Source: Aureobasidium sp. EXF-3400
Lineage: Eukaryota; Ascomycota; Dothideomycetes; Dothideales; Saccotheciaceae
Assembly (NCBI GenBank): GCA_024195585.1
Contig: SWBL01000390.1
Span: forward strand, 1 to 43,229
DNA: 43,229 nt
Reading direction: 5' to 3'
In this document: piece by piece, positions 29,137 through 40,132 of the stretch
Numbering within the stretch: position 1 is the stretch's first letter
Layout of the letters: each line of letters opens with the position of its first letter
The notes under the pieces: generated by a model
Told to the model about the DNA's origin: nothing
What the model saw: the letters and a program-made list of their open reading frames with translations, nothing else
Databases searched by the model: none
Position numbers and translations under genes: made by a program

Positions 29137-31707
29137 ATGCAATCGCCCTCGATCAATCCCTCCGCCTCTCCCTTTCCAAACAGCGGCCAGCCCTTCAACC
29201 TCACCCAACCTCCGCCGGGTCGTAGAAGTGCCGCTGCCCCCACCAACCCCTCGACCGATCCCCCTCCAAATCCTTCCTCGGACGCTGGTGATGCCATTCG
29301 GGACGGAAAGCAGCGCGCCAAAGACATCATGGCCGCATCAGGCATCGACGTTTCATCATCACCCTCACACTCATCCAACGGAGTCGCCATGTCTAGGAAA
29401 CGTTCGCGCTCTGGTTCGCGCATCCCCGCGCGTCCCCAATCGCCAAACAACCCTCCGCATGATGAAGTCCTTCTCGAGCGCTATATCCAACGCGACTCAC
29501 TATATACCGCTGCTCTGAACGATCAGGCCGAGAAGTCGCGCAAGCTCTTGAGGCTCAAGGAGCAGGAGAAGGAATGGTATCTTCACGAGGGAAGACAGCA
29601 ACGACAACAACACCCTGGCGCTGTTTTTGGATACGGATATGCTGGCTACGGCAATGGCCGCACCGACGACAGGACCCGCCTGGAATATCCAGCCACGCGC
29701 CGCAGAGCTGGCAACAGGAGAACGCGCGAACTGCGCGTTGCCAGGAAAGAGGCCGGACAGCAAGCCGAATATCTTGAAGAGCTCGTTCCCGTACGACTCG
29801 ACCTTGAGCTCGAGAAGCTGAAATTGCGTGACACCTTCACCTGGAACCTCAATGACCGCCTGGTCTCACCACAGCTCTTCGCCGAGAATCTTATTGAGGA
29901 TCTCAAGATGCCTGCCGAACAAAGCCAAGTGCTCGCACGTGAAGTCCATAAGGAGCTGCTCGACCAGCTGAACAACTACTTTCCCCACGTCTATCCTGCC
30001 GGTCAATCTGCAGAGCCCGAAACTCTGTACAGCGCGCACAAGAATGATGACATGCGCATTACTGTCAAGCTCAATATCACGATCGGACATATCACCCTAG
30101 TAGATCAATTCGAATGGGATATCAACAACTCTCTCAATTCACCCGAGGAATTTGCCAGACAAATGTCTCTAGATTTGTCGCTTTCCGGTGAATTTACTAC
30201 AGCAATCGCGCACTCAATTCGCGAGCAATGCCAGCTCTACACCAAGAGCTTGTTTGTCACGAATTACGAGTTTGACGGACGACCGATAGAAGACCCTGAC
30301 ATCCGAGAGAACATGCTTCCTTCACCCGTGGCGCATGTTTTCAGGCAACAACAGAGTCAGAAGGACTGGACTCCCTACTTGTACGAGCTTACTGAGACCG
30401 AACTTGAGAAGACCGAGTTGTCCATGCTGCGTGAACAAAGAGCACAGAAGCGTCAACTCAACAGACGCGGTGGTCCTGCTTTGCCTGATCTCAAGGAGCG
30501 CCAGAGGACTGTGCGATCTTTGGTTGTGTCAACCGTCATTCCAGGTGCTGCAGAAACTATGGAAGCCAGTGGTATTTATAAGATTCGTCGTACCGCAACT
30601 GGAAGAGGCCGTAGACCTGGTGCTCGCCTGAATGACGGAAGCGATTCTGATGAGTTGGAAGAGGAGGATTCTGGAGCTGAATCTCCCGCACCTTCCCAGC
30701 TTCCAACTACAAGCGGCACAACAAGAACCCGGGGTATGAGAGGTGCCGCCAGTGCTGCACAGATTGCCATGCGTCAAACTTATGGCAGATCAGCTACTCC
30801 TGATATTGCTATGCTCTCACAGCCAGAATCGACCAGAACGTCTAGGCGTGTTCAGGAAACGACAGCCCGTGAGGACACAGCAGAGCCAACATCACTGATT
30901 GTCAAGCTTCAAGTCAACCCTGGTAAGTTCAGGCAATTCTTGGCCAAAAGGAAGTTTGGCCGTAGTGCGGCACCTCCTCTATCAGGCTTCCCCACATCTT
31001 TCACCATGCCACCTGCCAGGCCCATTGCCACACCAGCCAAGCAAGCGGCTGGCCCATCAACACCGGCAATGCAGAACCGACCTCTGCCAGCGGCTGCAGT
31101 CACTCCTGCTCGTCAAGCTCCACCACAAGCCCCGACACCAACGACCAAACTCCCTGCCCCAACTCCAACCAAAATCACAAAGGACGTCGAGTACGATTCG
31201 CAAGGACGAGTCGAAGCTGCCACCACACCTTTGCCAGATGGTGCCACAGTAAGTCAACGCTCTTGAAACTTCTCGTGTCCTATAAAGTCTCTAACATGCA
31301 GTCTCTCACAGCCCGATATTCCTCCCTGGCTAGAAACGGCACTTGCAGAAATGCACCGCCTTTACCCAACATCACGTTTCTCAGGTCTCATGCGCTTCTC
31401 TGCCATTGACGCCCTCACCGACAAATCCGTCCCCATCGACCACACCTCTTTGCCCGCAGGTTCACCGCCTCCAGCCAACTTCACCAACCCAGCCACAGGC
31501 GAGAAACAAGAAGTCAAATGGATGTGGCAACCACGTATCCGCTGCGACGATTGCCCTGGTAGACTGTATAATGCAGCCAGAGAAGACACGGTTGGCAAGT
31601 TCGAATTGCATATCAAGAACAGAAAGCACAAGGCTATGGTTGATGCTAGATTGGCTGCTACCGCTGGTAACGCTGGCGGTGCAGGCAATGCTAATGAGGG
31701 CAATTAG
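29137..31707 (+). CDS. SNF5: SNF5/SMARCB1-family chromatin remodelling subunit
   Basis: Two exons (29137-31248 and 31312-31707; 63-bp intron) give 835 residues. A Pro/Ser-rich N-terminus is followed by a charged helix and then the paired SNF5 repeats: [20 protein letters not shown] near residues 214-280 and [20 protein letters not shown] near 305-375, both followed by a helix. An Arg-rich, acidic linker leads, through a Pro-rich stretch, to a conserved fungal C-terminus ([16 protein letters not shown]) ending in a zinc-finger-like C-x2-C-x18-H-x5-H (Cys782, Cys785, His804, His810). The protein is a core subunit of SWI/SNF-type remodellers. I prefer Snf5 over the RSC paralogue Sfh1 because of length and tail, but sequence alone leaves this open. 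The start lies near the family's low-complexity N-terminus and could shift. Confidence 0.87.
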
Positions 31708-32535
31708 AAACTGGCTCTTGTTGGATTTCCGTGGAGAAGGGGATGAGAAAGTTCATAGGGGTAGGCATTGTTTGATAGTGAAAGAGGGGTTCATAGGAAA
31801 CAAGGAGTATTTTTGAGACAAACACAACAAGCATTTTCCATTCATCTATTTCCACTCTCTTTACTTTTGCTTTTGAACAAATTCTTCGATGGGTTTCGTA
31901 TCTTGTGTACGGGGTTGCTTGGTGTTGTAGATGGTTGAGATCAAGGGTGTTTCTCGCACGACAGATCTTGGATAGCACGAGATGACAGTAAGAAGGTATT
32001 CTAACCACAAGAATCGGAAGTTTTGGTTGAAAGTCTGAATGTAAGCTGACCGACTATGCTGCTCTTTTTTCTTCTCCTCCCAGATACCATGAAACATGAA
32101 GGTCAAACTTGTTCTTTTCCTCTATTCCTTGCAGAGTGTGATAGACATGGATCAAAATGCATCAAGAAATATTCCTTCTCCACTAGATTTCTGTTCATCG
32201 TCACAGAGGTTAACCAGGAGTCTTCGCTTGTGATCGAGTCGTTATGTCCAATGGAAGTGCGTTTTTCTCTCATTCGGTTTCTGGTTTTTGTGAGGGCGTA
32301 TACACAGGTGGAAATGACGATGAAGGTAAAGAGTATTAGATTAGTGGTAGAGACTTGAAATAAACAGCTTCTTCTTGTAAAGGATCTTTTTCTGAACCAT
32401 AAGAAAGATAGAAAGAAATAATTATAGCTAAGAACAAGGTAGAGAAGTAAGTAGTTACACAGACGATAGAGAAGCGATAGAAGAGTAGAAATTGATACTC
32501 GAAGGCATCCTTATGAAGATAAGACGAGGGTTAGG

Positions 32536-32586
32536 CAGAGTGGTTTTGCTTACTTGTATCGACTCGATAGGTCGAGGACCACTCTG
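32536..32586. repeat. nested inverted repeat
   Basis: CAGAGTGGT at 32536-32544 is the reverse complement of ACCACTCTG at 32578-32586. Inside, TCGAC (32559-32563) pairs with GTCGA (32571-32575) around a 7-nt loop. As RNA this gives a two-part stem. It has no known counterpart and sits ~830 bp after the SNF5 stop. Confidence 0.5.
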
Positions 32587-33102
32587 GTAGAACGTAAACA
32601 AAGATTGCAAGGGGAAAGTGGGAACAGATGAGTTGGACTGCTCATTCTACACCTTCGCTGTTATTGCAATGGGCTTTAGGTATATCTGTCAGTATTTGTA
32701 CGCGGTATCAAATTCTAGCGGCCTCCGTTATTGCGAGAGGATGCAGTAAGTGCAAATGTTGGACCCATGTTCAGAGTGGAGCTTGAAGCCAGTTTATTCA
32801 TACAACTATAGATACCTAGATGTCCAGTGTGTCTCCTCGCCATGATTTTCTTCAAGAAAAGAGGACGGTTCTTTAATGGTATCAGGCGGCTATACTCCAA
32901 AGATTGAATATTTTCGGTCTGTCTTGCGCGGATGTATAGGATATCAGATAGTCGACTTACTCGCTTCTGATTCTTAAGGCCAAGTACCTTATTCAAACAG
33001 TTGTTGTAGAGCACAGAAAATTGATCGTTTGTTTGCTTAGAGAAGCCAAAAAAAAACCTTTCGATGCATGTGATGTCTGACATGTGCTACAGCAACCTTC
33101 TA

Positions 33103-33244
33103 CAGGGTATTTTCACATCCGATGGATAGCGCGCACATCTACGCGTCTGCATACTCAAAGATTGCAGCGAATGGATGGTGATACCAAGCTCGAAATAAGC
33201 AGTCTGCAAGCCTCACACTATCCATCGGATGCGTCAGCACCCTG
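33103..33244. mobile_element. MITE-like element with terminal inverted repeats and TA flanks
   Basis: Both ends begin CAGGGT, and after a 7-nt stretch that differs between ends share a perfect 14-bp match, CATCCGATGGATAG (33116-33129; its reverse complement at 33218-33231). Taken together the terminal repeat is about 31 bp, and many of the differences are C/T or G/A transitions. TA dinucleotides flank it (33101-33102 and 33245-33246), as after Tc1/mariner-type insertion, and the match continues outwards for three more bases (TTC and GAA). The 142-bp length and lack of coding capacity suit a non-autonomous element. I cannot see another copy in this window, which would be the decisive test. Confidence 0.55.
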
Positions 33245-35975
33245 TAGAACTGAGGACCAGTATATCACGTTACTCAGGTATCAACCCACACACGAGTGTT
33301 TCACCGCTTATCGGCACTCTTATGTTTCAAGTGACCTACTTGCAGCTGGAGCTTGCATAGAAGCTGAAAACTGGCTGCATAGCTGATCCAGAACTCTCAT
33401 GCAGCAGTAACACGCAGCCAAAGAGGAAGCCATTGAGCACAAGATCTTCCATCTCCTGTGCCGTGTCTTGGGATGTCCATTGCTGATCTATCATTTGGCA
33501 TTCTCAACCGCTTCTGCCGCTTCACGACAGATAGGTATGAAGATCAGTAAGGATGTGTGAGTTCTTGCTTCGTTGAGAGGCACGGCGTACCAGCTGAACA
33601 GATCGTCCCGCACAGGAACCAGAAGAAGCGAATATGCAAGTGATGAACCTACGTGCAACACAGCCCTGACTTGCATGCAAGGTTCCCGGGGATGCATATA
33701 GACGTGCAGTAGACCGCAGAAGCTAAAGGCAATGGGACGGAACTCCGCATACTCCGGATGAACGCGTGTTTGCTCTTTGCATGCTGCCAACGTTGTGAAT
33801 TCGTTGGGAGTTGGTTCTTGAGAAACTTGATGTAACACGATGAGTGGATATCAAGGTCAAGTGCTATGGGTTCATCCCATGCCGTGGATATATCTTGTCG
33901 GACAATCGGGACCGCTTGGAAAATGGGTTTGAGCAGGGGTGGAACTGGCCTTCTGGAAGTCGTGGGTCGCAAGCCAGAGTTACTTCGTTCCTGGCATACG
34001 AGAGCTGCAAGGCTCTTTCGAGCTCCGTATCACGTACTCTATTTAGAACTCGTTTCTTGTGCTTCGACAACTTGCCGAATTCCGACCATGGCGTGCGTTT
34101 CGTCCTTTTTGGTTTTTTGAACAAGTTTCACACTCCCCACAGGAGAGACACTTGTTGCTGGGGAGAGCAAACCACCCCAAAGAGTATTGGCTTGCATGAT
34201 CCGACAGTTTTCAGGCGTCCTGGAGTAAAGCTGTAGAGCGACAGTCCGGCTGGAGAAAGGTGCGGCGTCCATTCAACGCGGGATGGCGTAGACCCTTTAC
34301 TGAAACCACCAGCATGACTTTTTGTCGCTCTTTCCTCGCATCTGTCTTGGTTGCATGAGTTCTGAGGTCTTTGTCGTATCACTCACATGATGTCTTTGCC
34401 ATGGCTGCGTTGCTTTGCCACGCAACTGCATCCACTGTGTTTCATGCGCACATCAATTGATGATCAGCCATGCAGCGAACACGAAGCTCTCGAGTTGATC
34501 GATTCGTGGCGGATACTCTCTGCCGCGCGCAACGCGCTTACTACTCGCATGCGGACCTTTGGTTTTTTGTCAAGAGTCAAGACAAATTTGTGGATACCGG
34601 AAGAGATATCCAAGAAAGTCAGATCTCGATGGACTGCATGACGGAAAGGCGGGGTTTATTGATTGGCAGAAAGGCTGTTTTTCCAGCATCCGGGTCTTGG
34701 TCGGAGCAAAGAGAGTGTTTCTGATGGGTCTCTCTAGCCTTGTGGATATTCTGTTCGTCGTCTCTCCATGATGCAACCGGAATGGTGAATCGCGAGAACG
34801 AGAAAATCCGGGAAATCTGGATGTTTCGAGTCTCTTATATCGCAGAGTGATATCATGTTTGCTTATTGTGTTTCACATCCTGTATAAACAATAATGCTGT
34901 ATAACAAACGATAAAACATCACATCCTCCTCCAATCCCTCAATCGATGGGATCGTGATTGGCAGAAGTCATGCGATTGCTGATGTCGTCATGAACAAGTC
35001 TTCTCCTTGATTTCTCATCTACAAAAGATGCGGCTCCTTTAATCCGTTTTCTCGTTTTACACCCACTCTCTCTCTCCCCTGTAGAACTTGGGGAAATTGT
35101 GCATATCACTGAGTTTTAGAATATATCTACCGTCTTGCACTGCCTTCTGTACCCAACGTCCAGAATGACTCGCAAGAAAGGAAAGAGTTTTATGAGCAAA
35201 AGCGGGAGCGCAAAGGATAGAAAGGGAAGTATGGAGTAGTTCATCAGGCACAAATCACAACAGAGAACTTCTCTGTGATTGCAATCTATCGTCGGGAGAA
35301 AAGAAATAGAAAAGACGTTCAACGACTCGCAGATAGAGTATTCGAAAAATGGTACACCACACGAGGGAAGCACAGGAAGAACATTGAGCACCTGTGGCCC
35401 TGCCCTTTGTGTTTTTGTGATCTTCAGGTACACATCCGCATGGCATCCAAACGTGGTTTGCGCACTTCGCGGAGCGTGGATGCTCCCATGCTCGCAGAGG
35501 CCCAAGCACACCCTGTCCCTCCAAGAGTCATGAGGAAGACAAAGCGTGCCGTCAACTCATCCACGGATCCTCTTTCCGCTCAGTGCCAGCGAAGCGTACG
35601 TGAGTCACTTCAGGGACAAAGTATGATCAGCACGCCTCACGAATGCGAATTGGCAGCACATGGTGTATGGCACGCCTCTTCTGTCACTTTCCCTTCCTTC
35701 GGCGAGCCACAAGAACGCCAAAAACACTCGATCCAACAGTTCAGGGTTCAGAGAAGGAATATTTCCTTGATTTTGGTCTACGTGCAAGAAACAGAGCCTC
35801 TTGTTCTTGAAATTAGCCCGTAAACATTGTGCACGGTGCTTTCAAAATCGCCAGAATGACGTCGCAGATCTGTGGAAGAGCAACATCGATCAGAGAAAAG
35901 TACTATATCGAGAAAAGGCTTGGAACTGCTTGGGCAGCAAGGAAGTACAAAGAACATCGTTGGAGAATGATGATG

Positions 35976-36005
35976 TCGTGGATAGATAATGGGTATCATC
36001 CACGA
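35976..36005. repeat. strong 30-nt hairpin
   Basis: TCGTGGAT (35976-35983) pairs with ATCCACGA (35998-36005); after one bulged A, GATA (35985-35988) pairs with TATC (35994-35997), leaving a loop of ATGGG. That is twelve base pairs with a single bulge. It could be part of a non-coding RNA, or chance in a 5-kb stretch. Confidence 0.5.
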
Positions 36006-37033
36006 TCTGTAGCAGCATATACCGTTGTGTAGGAGTGAGGCGTCATGCAGGGTCTAAGAATGTAGGCACACGACAATCGATCGAGTCGCAATTGTTAGGA
36101 TGAACTCCTGTGATTCTCAATAAAATGAGTAAGGGGGAGAAAGGGAAATAGAGCCTCGATGACTCCTGAGATAATATCACCCTGTAAACACAGCCTAGAA
36201 CGCCAACACCACGTGCGAAGCTTAGAGTTTCAATACTTGTGCCGGCTATACCAGTTCTCCTTTTCCCTGGATACACTTCACGGCAGTCAAGCGATTAAGC
36301 ATCTCACATCAACACCCGACCTGAGAAATAGGGAAAGAGGTGAGGTTGTTACACAGGGGCGGGAGCGCGGAAAACGGCCAACGGCTTCCAGAAGCTCTCC
36401 CAAAACCACATGTTTAGGCGGGAGGTGGCGAAGGCAAATTAGGACTTTTGCGTTCATGCTACACCACTATATGCGAACGACTTTTTGGTCTGCGAAACGG
36501 TTTGTCAGTCTATACCACGACTTTTGACTACACGGGATGGCCTGAGGGAATCACGTTTAGGGATCGATAGCCTGAACGGTATGCCGAAATGAACAAAACA
36601 AGGGAGATATGAACGGCATTGTCACCGTCAACGACGTAGTGTTATGATTGTGGTTGGATATGAAAGAGTCTATGCAACACAAGCGAGATTGGGCCTGACG
36701 TCGAAGGGAAACAAGCACCCTTCGGTAGTTGGGCTTCTACTAGAGTATACACAATCAAAGAAGGCGCCTTGACCCAGATTTGACAGGAACGAAGGGCACG
36801 CCGTATGAAAAAAGTCAAAAATAGTTGACGTCAATGAAGAGCTTCTTTAGTCGAGGCGGTCTGCCATTCCGAAGACGACATGTGGAAGGACATGTCTAAT
36901 CGTTTGCGCAATTAGGCCTTGGACGCCTATTTCGAAGTCAGACCCCAAAAAGCCCAAGCTTTGCGTTCCTTCCATCTTCGAACAGGCCTGTCGTGACTGT
37001 CCAGAGCTTCTCGAATGTCGGTCCGTCCCGAGA

Positions 37034-40000
37034 TCAATTGTTGTGCTTCTTTGTGGTGATGCTCCACGAGGTCCATTCCGTGAAAACACTGGGTTGGATT
37101 TGCGACTTCGGGTCGGCGTACCATTCCTTCTGGAGGTTGCTGTAACAGTCGGCAACATCCGAGTAATGCTTAGCGTCCATGTTGACCAGAATCTTGGCAA
37201 GGAACAAACTCGAGCGACTGCAGGCGTTGCTGTGCAACTTCGAAGCGTTGGCTCGGATTTCCTCGTGGACCGATTGAAGCAGGGCGAGAACTTCGGATGC
37301 TTCATCGACTTTCGGGAATTCTTTGGTCTTGTTGCAAGCTCCGAAGAATTGCTGCAACAAGCCGAAAGCCTTGTCCGAGATCTGCTTGCTGGTGGTCGTT
37401 TTGATCAGCGTGATCATCGGTAGAACCAAATCCAGAGTCAACTTGTTGGTGTGTTCCTGTTTAGCGAAGATGGTCAAGAGGTCTAGAACACGGTTCTTGA
37501 AATTGACGATGTTCTCTTTGGCGTCCTTGTTGTCCTTCTTTTTGTTGCTGCTGTTCTTCTTACGCTCTGTGAAGATGGTTGTAAGATGACCTTCCAAAGC
37601 CATCATTTGCTCATCGTCCATGTCAGACTCGTCAAAGTCCGAGTCATCCTCTGTAGGTTTCTGTGTCTTTAGTGCAAGTGCAAGTTTGTTCTCGAAGTCC
37701 TCAAGATCAGCATCTTCAGCATCGGCCTCTTCATCTGAGTCATCCTCAGAGGCGCCAGACTCAGCATCTTCAACAACTTCAACGTCGCTGTCGACCTCAA
37801 CGTCGCTGCCATCTTCACCATCAAGCATCTCTACGTCAGAAGCATCCTCATCGGATCCTGACTCACCATCTTCCTCGGCGTCATCAGCCTGCTCGAAAAG
37901 CTCTTGCTGACCGCTAAGGTTCTCTGACTTGTCAAGGATGTCGAGCATGGATTGCAGACCCTCGGCGTCAAGTTGAGAAGAGAAGGCCTCAAATACCTGT
38001 TGAGCGATCTTACGGTAGACAGCAGAAGGCTTCGAGATGAAGCTGAGTAGAATCTCAACAAGCATGACAGAGGCATCTTCGCTCTTCTTCCATGATTGGT
38101 AGCACAGCTCCAAGTCTTCCAATACAGGGACGACATCGGCCTCACCATTGTACACAAGCAAGATGGAGAGGGCGTACAAAGCCTTGAAAGCACGCAGAGG
38201 TGCTTTCTTACTATCCTTCTGCTTCTGTTCAAGCTTCTTCAAGGCTTTCAAGGTCTTGTGAGCCTTCTCCAAGTTGTCCACGATCTCCTGATCGGCTTTA
38301 GTTCGCAGACCGGTCTTGGATGCAGCATCGGTCGCCTTGACCTCTTCGACAACCTTCTCGAGGATTGTGAATTCTGGATCCATGCGAGCGGAAAGAATGT
38401 GATTGAGACAGGATATGAGACGCGAGCGGAACATTTCTTGGCTTGCTTCGGACAATGGAGGAGATGCTCTGAGAGCGCCAGCAGTAGCGTCGGCATAGCC
38501 GAAGGGCACCATAGACAAAACAAGAGAAGCAATATTCTCGTTATCCTTACCTTCCTCAGCTTGTTGCTTACGAGCCATGTTCAGCATCATATCGGCAAGG
38601 AGACGGCGCTTGGTATCAGCCTGCGGTTGATCTTCGGCATTTGGCTTAGCTGAGAGCTGTTGCAGAAGGGTCAGAGCGTCAGCTGCGCTCTCGTCCTTTG
38701 CGCGAGCGAAGAGGTCTTCAGCCGTTTTTGACTTTGTCAAACGGTCAAAATCCACAGCGCCGTTGCCTGATAACAAACACTTCAGCATCACAGGAATGCT
38801 TTCTTGATCAGACTTTGAGCGAGTGACCATTTGTGCAAGCGGACCCTTGGCTGCTTCGTGAAGGTATCGGTCTTGTCCGGCACGTTGGTTGATAATGCAG
38901 CGCATAGCGTTCGGGCTGAAAACAGCATGGAGCAGCTGAACGGGTGCGGTTGAGATTCCCATAGAGACGACCTGAAGACCCAAAGATTTGCGTTCGGTAC
39001 TGGCAGATGCGGCAAACAGTCCCTCTGTCGACTGGTTAGCTCGGTTGTTGAATGTAGCACAAGAGTCTGGATATGGATAGCTTACGGTCTACAGCTTCAA
39101 GCCAGAACTTCTCGAAGTCCGAAACCTTCTCGTCCGACTTCTTGCTAGGCTTGTGGCGTTTGTAGAGGTGTGAGAGAATGACAGACCATGCGAACGAAGG
39201 CGAGCTTTGTGCAGCTCCAGTACTGTTGCCTGCTGAACCATCCTCGGTTTGAGAGCCATTGTCACGAAGAATCTTCGCTACGGTGCCTCTCTCCTTGGAA
39301 GAAAGAGGGTCGTTGTGGTTCCATACTCCCTTGGGAAGCTTGGCATCAGGGAACAGTGTGGTAGCGGTCAACCAGATAGCAAGACCCTCAGGGGTCTTAC
39401 TGAGCTTGAAGGGCTCGAGTCTCTGAAGAAGCAAGTTGACATATTCAAGGTCAAGGTCTTTGATCTGAGTTAGTGTAGCCAACGTCTCGTAGAGAGTCAC
39501 GCCGCATTCTCTTCGCAACCAGGTAGTCTCTGTTGCAAGCTTGAAGATGTGATCAAGAACCTTTTCCCATTCGGCTACAGACACACCCTTTGCAAAGAGA
39601 AGCTGGCTCTGAATAAGACACTTGAAACCAAAGCAACGACCTGTAAGATGATCTCTTCTTTCCTATGAGAGTTATCAGCAATGTGCTATGTACGCAGAAC
39701 TTGGCAATGCTGTACCTTGTTGTTGCTCGTCTCCTCGGGTTGTGTGATCACGACAATCTTGTTAATGATAGCCGGAAGAGCCAAGTCCACACCCTCAACA
39801 TCCGTGGCCGGAGATTTGGAGGTCAGCTTCAAAATCTCTATCAAAGCCACAGAAAATCCAGATCTCGCGGATTTACGGCTACTGCAAAGACCTCTGATGA
39901 GTCTAGTCAGAGACTTGTCTAGGGCTTCTTGATCCGCTTCAGCAAGGGTGCGTATCAGGTCTGCGGCAGCCCTCAGTCTGGTTGCTTTTACATCTTCGGA

Positions 40001-40132
40001 TAAATCGTTGTAGAGGGCAGCCAATTTAGCGTCGACCACACCAAATTCAACACGTCGCTTGCGAGAGGGATGAGTCGTATCATGGATCGTCTCATCTTCT
40101 CCGTTCGAATTTCGGCGACGCTTTCCAGCCAT
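37034..40132 (-). CDS. POL5: Pol5/MYBBP1A-family nucleolar protein
   Basis: Three exons (39716-40132, 39086-39662, 37034-39024) with introns of 53 and 61 bp give 994 residues, close to yeast Pol5 (1022). The N-terminus has basic nuclear-targeting residues (MAGKRRRNS, SRKRRVEFG). It is followed by helical ARM-like repeats with family phrases ALDKSLTRLIRGLCSSRKSA, GFSVALIEIL, and after the first join ERRDHLTGRCFGFKCLIQS. A strongly acidic Asp/Glu/Ser tract spans about residues 703-800, as in the family, then further repeats to the end. Despite its yeast name the family acts in rDNA transcription and ribosome assembly in the nucleolus rather than as a proven polymerase. The second intron join (EAVD/QGLFAASASTERKSLG) fits family sequence. 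Confidence 0.93.

Larger units (their letters stand above)
31708..37033. other. 5.3-kb gene-free stretch between convergent SNF5 and POL5
   Basis: No frame here resembles a known protein, and the longest (182 codons at 35275-35823, plus strand) lacks recognisable domains. The first ~300 bp should hold the SNF5 3' end and the last part the POL5 3' end. In between are a MITE-like element (33103-33244), a nested inverted repeat (32536-32586) and a strong hairpin (35976-36005). The size stands out, as other spacers between recognised genes within the 11-31 kb block are 0.2-0.7 kb. Decayed mobile DNA, a long non-coding RNA or unrecognised species-specific genes are all possible. Confidence 0.55.

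Noticed and set aside
33844..34236. 130-codon plus-strand frame
   Set aside because: No recognisable features; open frames of this size occur by chance in 5 kb of mixed-composition DNA.
35275..35823. 182-codon plus-strand frame in the gene-free stretch
   Set aside because: No domain, no helpful splice or promoter signals, and competing frames overlap on both strands. It remains possible as an orphan gene.
37620..37910. 96-codon plus-strand frame made almost wholly of serine
   Set aside because: It is the antisense reading of the acidic Asp/Glu/Ser tract in POL5.
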